Positions 1-10,500 of a stretch of 64,000 nt of DNA are shown piece after piece. The notes beneath the pieces are model-generated. The model was given only the letters and a program-made list of their open reading frames with translations. It made no database searches and was not told the DNA's origin. The position numbers were made by a program, and so were the translations under genes. This DNA is from Ophiura sarsii. Taxonomy: Eukaryota; Echinodermata; Ophiuroidea; Amphilepidida; Ophiuridae. The stretch is taken from positions 59,561,950 to 59,625,949 of the forward strand of contig CM069442.1 of assembly GCA_035610835.1 (NCBI GenBank). Direction: 5' to 3'. Each line of letters opens with the position of its first letter. The first letter of the stretch is position 1.

Positions 1-860
1 CTCGCCAATGAGGGCCAATATTGGGCCAATATTGGGCCAATATTGGGCGATCTTGGAGACATGTTAGGTAGGAAGCCAGGTGGCCAGGACACATTTGGCC
101 AAGGGCAAGCCTAGGACAAGGGAACAAATCTTCAAGGGACAGGACAAGGCACAAGATCCTAGCCAAAAGGCCGGGAAGCGATAACTCTTAACAGTGGCCG
201 CCTTTTTTAGACCACGTCATAATTTGAATATCAAATCAATGGTGTTTTTTCCCAGATAACATAACAATATTGGCCCAATATTGGCCCGATATTGATTTTT
301 CATTGGCCCAATATTGGCTTACAATATTGGCATAATATTATTTGGCCATTGGCCCAAGCTTGGCTCAATATTGGCACTCGCCAATGAGTGCCAATATTGA
401 GCCAATATTGGGCGATCTTGGAGAAAATGTTTGGTAGGAAGAATTCTATCTTTATATTGTTTTACTTCCCCTAAAGAGGAGTGAGCTGATCCCGGGCCAA
501 CCCGTGGCCAGAACCAACTCAATTGGTCACCAATATTGGTCCAATATTGATTGCCAACATGATGCCAATTGACGAGCGCCAATGTAAAACCAATATTGGT
601 CCAATATTGGTGACCAAGAGAGTGCCAATGGCATTGGCACTCAATTGGTCACCAATATTGGTCCAATATTGGTTGCCAACATGATGCCAAATAACGAGCG
701 CCAATGTAAAGCCAATATTGGTCCAATATTGGTGACCAATAAAATGCCAATGCCAATATTGCCAATGGGGAACCAATATTGGCCCAATATTGGTCAACAA
801 GATAATGCCAATGCCAATATTTCCAATATTGGGCCAATATTGTGCCAATATATGTATGTT
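1..860. repeat. Cluster of palindromic CCAATATTGG motifs
   Basis: The 10-bp palindrome CCAATATTGG and close variants recur many times, joined by short spacers such as TGACCAAT, GATGCCAA and GCCAATG. Two blocks (about 519-640 and 643-760) are near copies of each other. The frames that cross this stretch translate to repeated NIGPILV or QYW strings and look like repeat artefacts, not genes. The motif fits the CArG-box consensus CC(A/T)6GG, but density and regular spacing suggest a repeat rather than a promoter. Confidence 0.8.
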
Positions 861-872
861 GTCTGGGTACAA

Positions 873-1140
873 ATGGACAGATTTATCGGAACCTGAAATA
901 GTATGCAAACAAATAATTAATTAATTCGATTTACAGTTTTCTTCTGCGCATTTTGACACCTCTTTTGTTGCGCTACGATGTGGTTTGGCGGATTTATGGG
1001 CACTTGAGTGGCTATAAGGTCGAATTCAAAAGTTGCAAAAGCTCCTATTCACCCCAATTCCAGAAGGGAACTCACACAAGCATCACACACAGACAAAATC
1101 AAGACAAAGACACCAATTTGTTCTGTTTACTTATGCCTAG
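873..1140 (+). repeat. Dispersed repeat, inverted relative to 16230-16515
   Basis: The stretch from ACAGATTTATCGGAACC through CAATTTGTTCTGTTTACTTA is matched in reverse complement at about 16230-16515 with scattered mismatches. It is probably a copy of a short mobile element. The open frames in both copies ([20 protein letters not shown] in one of them) are not supported as genes. From 1141 to 1443 I see nothing beyond AT-rich DNA. Confidence 0.7.
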
Positions 1141-1443
1141 ATAAACAATCTAAATTCCGCCGTCAACTCAGAAAACAATTCTGGATCAATACACTTTTAA
1201 GTGTTAAAACACTTTCCAACCCAATGGTCTCAACATACGTGATTGGTAATTCCACCCTTTTTGTCATTTTGACACTATTGATTTCATATCCTTCTATGGT
1301 TGTACTTCGTTTTTAGTTCTATATATATTTTGTCCTGTTTCGATAGCTTGACGATATACCATTTCCCATCTATTCAACAATACCCCTTTTACTTATGTTT
1401 CAATAGCTTGTACTTGAATTGAAGATTCGAGGTTGCATTATAC

Positions 1444-1582
1444 TTGCATTTTGTCGTCGGTCCACAAAAAAACTCATCGCTGCCATCTGGGCAATCCCTG
1501 TAGTTATTACACGTCTGATACCAAGGTATCTGTAGTTGTTCCTCATCATCACATGTAAACATTTCCGGCAGGTTTGTGGGAT
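1444..1582 (-). CDS. LEFT gene exon 16: four-cysteine LDLa module
   Basis: A 139-bp exon, phase 1 in and phase 2 out (AATTCAG acceptor, GTATAA donor). It reads [35 protein letters not shown] and GPTTKC. The calcium loop is intact, but LDLa cysteines 1 and 3, which pair with each other, are both missing. The next exons of this gene are expected left of position 1. Confidence 0.8.
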
Positions 1583-4500
1583 CTGAATTTGTCGGAATTC
1601 ATTACATCCACATGGTAAGTGAAAGAAAGTAACTGTTTCGTCGTTTATCTATGCATATGCAGGAAAACATACTAAGGAAGCCTTAGTAGCATTTTCGTTC
1701 AACAAGAGGCCAACCCCGGAAATGAGGAAAAGGCATTGGTTGTTTACGGGATTCCCTGTCCGTGTCGTCCAGACATAATAACGAAAGGCAGATCCCGAAT
1801 GAGGTATTCAGGATCAAATGCAATCCCGATGTCAGATTAAACATTATTTACTGATATTCAAAAGTATGTCACTGCTCAATTCTAATTCATCAATAAGGAC
1901 ATTTGCAAGTCATCCCGAAGGGAAGGGCAAGGGGCGAGCCCCGGGCTCACTGGCGAGTGACGGACTACTCAATTCAAGAAGTCGAGGTCTCAGAATCACA
2001 AGGCCTCATCTCTATTTTTTTCAAAAATGTGATTCTTGTATCAAAATTTCGAAATTCTCTTTCCTGTATGTAACACACAGCCTTATCTCTATAACACAAC
2101 CCCTTTCAAAGTTATAAGCCAGTATCACATGGCCTCATCTCTAGAACAATCTAATAAGAAGATATCCGATTTGTTATTGAAGCACAATTAGTCCAAATGA
2201 TCGTGGGGATAATGCCCTACTATTTAACACGAATTTGTGAAAGCTATTGGGGATTAACTGCATGGATTAACATGTTTTGTTCTTAAATGAAAATGATTTT
2301 CGATTACTTTCCATGGCATCGTCAAAAGGAGCATAGCAGAGCAGATGATAGATTTCTACTTTCAACGGAGATCATCTAATAGAGAACACTTCTACTCACC
2401 TAGCATGGCTATAGCACTAGGTGTTGACCATGTTAACTGTCGTTTTCTTCTTCGGTGGACTGGCCCTATTATACCAAAGACTTGATTATACGTAAATGAG
2501 AAATCATAGCCTATGTGATATGTTTTCAAGGCAAGAAAGGTATGAAATATATGATGCAGCGTCGGATACACCATAAAACGTGCATAATACCTTTATGAGA
2601 TATCGGTGCTGTAAAATCATTTTATTATCATCATGAATGCATACGGGATCATATCTATTAACTTATGAAGGATTTCAATTGAAATTTATATTCTTGGTTG
2701 TTATTGTGTTGGTAGTAGGGTTCGAAACTCAAATTGTTTTATCTTAGAAACATTGGACATTAAGCAATTAATCCATTCCTTACCTGTTTCTCGAACAGTA
2801 GATCGTCTTTCCCTGAACCCTATAGCACGAGCTCTTTTAATTATCGTTTTGACATCCAAGCGTTCCATACTTGATCTTCTTTTTTCCGCCGCACTTTGTT
2901 TATCGCCATTTTCTCCTGACTCACTGGCTCCTGAACCAACCTTCAACGTTGGAGATCCTGTTGTATCAGCGTAATCACGTGATTGCAAATCAGCCGATCT
3001 AACATTACGAGACCCGGCACAGGATACTCCAACATCTGCCGAGTGATCCACGTTACTTGCATCAGCTGCCAATAGCAGACAGTCGAGGAGATTTTCTTCT
3101 TCACCAGAACATTCCACCGCTGAGAAGTACAACTGTCCAGAACCGGATCCAAATTCACCAGTAGAGAACACGTCCGTTGCACTGGTGTATCCCAAATGAC
3201 GACATACGACGGTGCCATCTTCGATCGACCACATGATATCAGATATTGCAGCATATCCACCGCTAGGTAACGAGACTTCTACTCGTCCTTCGGATGACGA
3301 CATTCCTCCTACAAGTCGCAGATTCAGTTCGATTTCTTGAATTGAAAACAAATGTGCAAATTAGTTGAAACTAAAAAATAATTGCCAATTTGATTAAAGT
3401 TTTCCGGTATCAATGATGATAAAAATAGACCGTGAATGTATCATTTCCCCAAGTTACGTTATACTTTGGCCAACCTGTTTCGCCTTCCTTGTGAGAAACT
3501 AAAATATGAAGATGGAGGATATAAGAATTAAAGATATGAATTATTGAGAGAAATTCGTAGAGCAAAATTGACTAGGATAACTTCACATGCTACGACCATC
3601 ATAACGTCAATTAATTCTATTTTCATAATTACCATTGAAACACGTTGTAGATTTCGGTTGAACATTGCAGTACGCCCAGTCATTTTCCGTTACAGCATCT
3701 CGTTTAAAACACCACGGTCGTCCCCTCAGACCACCAGGATTTCTGCAGAAGGCATGCTTATGCTGCAGCAGTGGATAGCGCTGGGCTCTAAATCCGAGAG
3801 ATTTTGGTAGCGTGGCGTCCCAGTTCAAACAAGTCGAGTTGTCATCCGTCAGGTATTGTTTGCCTTTATAGTCAGAGCCATCCTGCCGAACGTAGCATTC
3901 GCTGAATACAATTGTAAGCGTCAGCGATGCAACACTGAAGTGTATGTAGTACATACATTATACACCTAAGAAAATTAAAGTTCCTGACCAGGAGCTTTGA
4001 TGTTGGCTACTAAAAAAAAATGTAGACACACATTAAATGAGCAAATATTTTTTCAGATTTTTGGTATCGAATATTGATTTTGGATTAGCCAACATCAAAG
4101 CACCTGGTCAGGGACTTTTGGGTTAGGTGTACATTATCATATAGGAGTATGAATTGGTTTTACCGGAGGTTATCTTTATTTCAAAGATTCCACAGAAAGG
4201 AAACCCATGGATCTAACAATGTCAAACAAGCAAAGCTAATAATGATATTTTTAAGACAACAATTATGTCTCGAGCCCAACAACGAAATCAAATTCTAACG
4301 ACGTTATTGCCTCTACATATACTTCGTCTTGACGTTGTGTGCATCAATTATGTAATTTGATACTGGTATATTATATTATATAGCCTATGTTAACGTTACA
4401 AAATTGTTCTAAAACTCAACATCGTCTTCATGTGCTCCAGTGTCATAGCGGGTCGCTGATAAACTAAGCGATTCGATTTCGTTATTGGGCCTAACAGTGG

Positions 4501-7500
4501 AAAAAGTGAGTATTGAAGTTATACAGTATTATAGTTCGAACCGTTGTTTTGGACGTTTTGCAAATGTATCGTGTATCATCGTTAGCCAGTAGTTGTCTGG
4601 AGCTTTCAACACGTCTGCATCGTTAGTATTATAATACTTTAGATTCTTTAGCCAACACTAACTTATCTCAACAAATTAGTTAGTCACTGTCATTTGAGTG
4701 TATAGTTGTAACTTGTATCATAACCAGTATTTCCGTAAGATAATCGGTCGGTGGTCGGTGGTGTATAAAGAGAAAACTGCTGATAGAAATTCATTAAGGA
4801 GCTGGCAACGTGTTACCCCCGGATCACAGCCCCCGGATATTACCAAAATATACTAGTACACAGTATTCTTACCGGTAAGGCATGTTTCTATAAAGTTGGT
4901 GGCTGTGTCGTAACAAACCAGATTTCCAGTGCAGTCATAGATGGCAGTCGGCGATAAACTGTTCATTTCTCGAGTGCCATAAGAACACTGTACGAAGTTT
5001 GCTGCGAACAAAAATTGTTTAACTGAACGCACAATGTGTAACAAAGACATAAATACAGTACAGTACACATACAGTACAGTAGAAATAATTGAATAAAATG
5101 CATCAATACATAGTTAATAGGTTTGGAAGTATCAGCAATTGAATGGTGTGACTTAAATTCCCTTTAAACCACATGGAATTGCTATCATGTTGCCCCACCA
5201 TAAAGTACATAATCAACCCAATTTAGAGCAGATGGAAGCATGTTTTAATTGAGGTTGCAATTCAGTTTAGAATACAGTGCAACCTTTCGATCTAATACAC
5301 TTTCCGTTAGTTTACTTTCATTGTTTACAATTAATTTCTGGTTTTAACAAAGAAGTATTGCAGCTTGATACATTGGTTACAATAACATTATAATATAATA
5401 TATGAGGTAACGAAGAAATAGAGCATTTTGAGAAATGCAACAACTTACCAGAAACCGAGGCCTCAGTACGACCTATTGCGTGGTTGCCACTAGAACACTG
5501 TATATGTTGTAACGTTGTTGCCTCCACTACACGACTATCTGCTACAAAGCAATCTTCGTGATGAATAAAATACATCATTAACTCCATATATTGATCCAAG
5601 TATCAATTACAAAAGACGCAATTTGTTTAAAAACAGTTTTCGGCATACTATCTTATTTATAAATTATGTTTTTGTATTAGCAGGCATTTTTACGGTATGT
5701 TAATTTACATTTTTTCCCTTTAGATTCTCAGATAGCAGACGAACAAATATTTTTCTGTTGGAATATTATGTATGCGTCACAAATGTGCACATCCAATAGA
5801 GGTTATCCTTGTATTCATTACTTCATGAATAATCGCGATAGCTGCGTACCAAGTGTGTTCCAATAACATTAATCGTTAGATGAGAACGCGAACGCCGAGC
5901 GCAGGTTACTAATAATTGCCCGAAAGTTCTGCGCCAAAGTGTTCGATTGTTTTGCTCATTGACCGACCAATCAAATTAAAACCTCACGCCCCTAAATTGA
6001 ATATTCAATGAGTTATGAGGAAATACGATTAAAGTTTATTTCTGATTGGTTGAATGATAAAAATGTTAATGAGGGGATAACCCGACTTGGACTGTTTCAA
6101 TAACTAAGAAGGAGTGGACAAAATATACAAAAAGATAATAATTATTAGCGCGATATATCGGTACAAATAAACGATTTGGATAAATATGCATCTTTTTCAG
6201 TAATGAATGAGAATAATGACTGCTTAACAACTGTTTTCGTGAATTTGTTTTAAAATCCTCAGTTGTTGTTCTGGTCATTCGGAATTGTCACTCAGGGGCG
6301 CAGCCCCTGAGGGATAATTCCTCCGATCAGAACTACTGCAAATGGGAATCACACCCGGCCTATTCTACATTTAATTGAATCGGTGCATGACGTCCAGTTC
6401 ATTGAATGAACCGTGTTAACAAATAGGCATTATATCATGAAACAGGTGAGTGTGTCTTCTTTCTGTACATTTTAAAAACAGTAGTTATTCCCGACAAGAT
6501 TGCAGCTAATCCGTTAAATGTATAACCTCTATCATATATGTCTATTGGACATTGTCAATTTTAGATGGTCTATTTTTGTTCTCAAGGAAAAATGACTACT
6601 CATCAACAGATAGTTAAGAGTATACTTACTGCAGCCGTCTATCTCATCACTATAGTCTTTGCAATTAGTACGTATATCACATACTCGATCCATCGGGATA
6701 CACTCCAAATTGTTTGCACATGCGAATTGATCTTCATTACACCGAGCAACGCTTACTGCAAGATCCATGAAACAATGAGGAGTTAAGTATTGCACATGAT
6801 ATCGTCGCTGTTCTGTCAAAACCACGTATGTTTTTCAAGCCATTCAGCATGTATAAAGTAAAACTGCCCAAAGGTTATTCATAGGAAGTGTTGCTTTATA
6901 CACGTTCAGGGGCAATAACACTAACAAGGTGTGGAAAGATGTGTTTTTGGCCCTTGAACATGTTTAGAGCAGTCTGCCCAAAGGTTATACGTAGGAAGTA
7001 TTACTTAATACATGCTGAAGGGCCAACTGGGAATACGAGGTTTTAATAGAACAGCGACGATATTTCAAAAAGTTACAAACTACAGTGGTGTAATCACGTG
7101 ATCAGATATGTTTATCTAAGTCAGCAAAGCCATTAGATTCCAACTGACGTGGCCAGGAACCTGGATTGAGGCCATCATGGTCTGTCGGTAATACAGAGTG
7201 TGTTGGAAAATCAGTGATGCCAATTAACAAAGCAGGTAACAAAGGGAGGAAAGACACTCTTCAACACACTCTATTACTTTTTTAATTTGGTTCCATTCTT
7301 TGCTTGAGCTAGCTAACACTTTTGCAAGAAGTTAATTAAGGAGCTCATTTAATTTAAGTATCCTGAAGTATCAATATGCCCTCTTCAGCACCAGATCTTC
7401 ATTTGCTCCCATGCTCAATAGACCAATGGTGTCACGGTCGTTTTTGAGGGTAATAATAATTCTCATTACTGTGTACTAATTGTTTGGCGCACGCGACATT

Positions 7501-10500
7501 AACCCTAACACTTCCCCCCACTTTTTTCAGAATTTTTTCTTCAAAAAAACTTCCACGCCGGGTGGTACCAACGTGCCCAGTCGTGGTATTTTGGGGTATA
7601 TGGTAGTGTTAGGGTTATATTAACGAAACTTAGAAAAATTTTGAAGAAAAAAAAAATTCAAAAAAATTGCTCGTTAACCCTAACACTTCCCCCCCCCCCC
7701 CAACTTTTTTCAGAATTTTTTCTTCAACGCGGAAAATCGACCAAAATATCCCCCCGATCCCCACGGGATTTGATCCAGGGACCTCTCGCACCACAGGCGA
7801 GGGATTCCACACTTCACCACGGCTCTGGCACACAGTTCTGGGCAGTGTATAGCCCAGACTGTATGTATTGGGTCCATTTTTTCATCAAAAAACTTCCACG
7901 CCGGGTGGTACCAACGTGCCCAGTCGTGGTATTTTGGGGTATATGGTAGTGTTAGGGTTATATTAACGAAACTTAGAAAATTTTTGAAGAAAAAAAAAAT
8001 TCAAAAAAATTGCTCGTTAACCCTAACACTTCCCCCCACTTTTTTTAGAATGTTTTCTTCAACGCGGAAAATCGACCAAAATATCCCCCCGATCCCCCCG
8101 GGATTTGATCCAGGGACCTCTCGCACCACAGGCGAGGGATTCCACACTTCACCACGGCTCTGGCACACAGTTCTGGGCAGTGTATAGCCCAGACTGTATG
8201 TATTGGGTCCATTTTTTCATCAAAAAACGTCCACGCCGTGTGGTACCAACGTGCCCAGTCGTGGTATTTTGGGGTATATGGTAGTGTTAGGGTTATATTA
8301 ACGAAACTTAGAAAAATTTTGAAGAAAAAAAAAATTCAAAAAAATTGCTCGTTAACCCTAACACTTCCCCCCCACTTTTTTCAGAATGTTTTCTTCAACG
8401 CGGAAAATCGACCAAAATATCCCCCTGATCCCCCCGGGATTTGATCCAGGGACCTCTCGCACCACAGGCGAGGGATTCCACACTTCACCACGGCTCTGGC
8501 ACACAGTTCTGGGCAGTGTATAGCCCAGACTGTATGTATTGGGTCCATTTTTTCATCAAAAAACTTCCACGCCGGGTGGTACCAACGTGCCCAGTCGTGG
8601 TATTTTGGGGTATATGGTAGTGTTAGGGTTATGATATTATTACCGTCACCCCGAGTATTGATAGATACGACAGGCTATTCTTAGTAACGGTTGCTAGCAA
8701 CGCGATCGGGCATGATACCGCGCAAAAGCCTGCATAGGCATTGTAGCATCAGACAAGCCACACATACCAGATGTGTTTTCTCTTCTCATGATTTTTCGGT
8801 TGCATCGGATGTTAATAAAATATTAAGCAAAAGGGAGATTACAAATGTATACAGTTCCTTAATATGCAGACGATTAAAGGGTTAATCGGCCGTAGGAAGA
8901 AGAAATAGAGATATGAAGATACACAACAACCATTAACATTGTATTTTCCTGATTGGTCATTCATCTATGATATATGAATGACCTTCAATCTGGGTTCGGA
9001 CTGGGCATCACACAGTTTAGATTCCAATACGAGAGCATCCCACTACCACTACGCATACTGCTATTAGGTGTTAACGCGAAAAGACATTCATAACTCGGAT
9101 ATCGCAAATCACAGAATCTATAATCGCGTGAAAGCGTAGGGAGAAGCAACATCACCAAGGTTATCACGTCATCGGTTGTCTTTGAGGTATTTCGATAATG
9201 ATAAACTCTGATTGTCCATGTTGATTTGCATATGTATATACAAAGATATAAAAAATGTTGATATGATGAATTGTATGTGTAATATTCATTTGTATGTATA
9301 CATAAAACATATGACATGATTCCTTAATGAAGGATTGATTAATTGCTGTGAGACAGAAGTTTTACCTCGATCATCAAAACCCCAGTGATTATTGGATACT
9401 ATTGGATTGCACATATAATATATAGTCCTTGCATGAATGTGATTTTATTTTGAAATAAAGATATTAACTGATAATCTGCTCATGACAACAGAATATACTG
9501 ATTGATGTAATGATCTATGTCGATATATACAACTGTATATGAATTATGAGAATATATATTTATAGATTAAAAATTGATATTTGAATATTACATATATCGT
9601 GTACCATTATTTTGTATAATCCCTCGTGTTACATCAAGGTTCCAGTATTATGATTAGGACAATTTATATTTCAAATAATGAACCTGACAAATGGTTATGA
9701 CCCTACCAGGGCTGCTCAAAGTGCTGTCTTCCTCAGGAGTACCAAGAACCTTGTTGAATCATTGAGAGTGCAGAATTTCCTCATAACCTATATAATAATC
9801 ATGCTCCCGCTCTCATTCTCTGTAGAGCCTGGAATACGATGGAGATGAACACAGTCATACTTACCTCCGCATTGCTCAACGGATTCATCAATACCGTTAT
9901 AACAGTCGGCATCGCCGTCGCACACCCATATTGGTACTATACATGCACCATCACCACAACTAAACCATGTAGAGTTCTCACATGTCGACACTGTACCGGC
10001 GAGGGTAACAAATGAAAATTAGTGAACTGTCAGGCAGAAATAGTTGGACATTAAGGGGCAGAGATTCACTCAACTTTTGTTTCGGTATAGGTGTGCGGCT
10101 AAAGCGTTTTTAAACGAACTCTGGGATTGAGCAACTACTAAAACAACATATTGGTGAGTCTTGAAGATTTTATTTTAATTCAAATTTTGTTGTTTTGCGA
10201 CTTGAATTTTACCCAACTTTAAATAATAACAGACGTATTTATCCATATGGGGGTGCCCCCGCTTTGGAATACCTACCAATAGGAATATATGAGGTTGACT
10301 CTAATAAGAGACACGCCGCATCTGTCTCGTCAGATCCACCACTACAATCTTCGAAACCGTCACAAACGAATTTGCGGACAATGCAGACCTCGGAATATGT
10401 GCATAAGAAACCATCGCTGCAATCAATTAGTGCTAATGAAAAAAATGAACAAAAACATACAATTTACGTTGTCTTGTGTTATGGTCCAAACTCAGTCAAA

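Larger units (their letters stand above)
7425..9688. other. 2.26-kb insertion in LEFT intron, absent from the RIGHT copy
   Basis: The RIGHT gene reads straight from CAATGGATCAATGG into TTATGACC near 62056, while the LEFT gene has about 2.26 kb between the matching points. The insert holds the tandem array listed separately plus about 1 kb of AT-rich DNA (8633-9688) in which I see no gene. Confidence 0.7.

Noticed and set aside
519..908. Open frames of 60-130 codons across the first 900 bases on both strands
   Set aside because: They translate to repeated NIGPILV or QYW strings from the CCAATATTGG repeat, overlap each other and show no domain.
2753..2974. Plus-strand frame of 73 codons (and its copy at 56722-56961)
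   Set aside because: It is the antisense shadow of the SRCR exon linker; the minus-strand frame carries the recognisable domain and splice sites.
7764..7828. A functional tRNA with anticodon GTG
   Set aside because: The acceptor stem is not formed, the B box is altered and it occurs in a tandem array, so it is better read as a SINE-like remnant.
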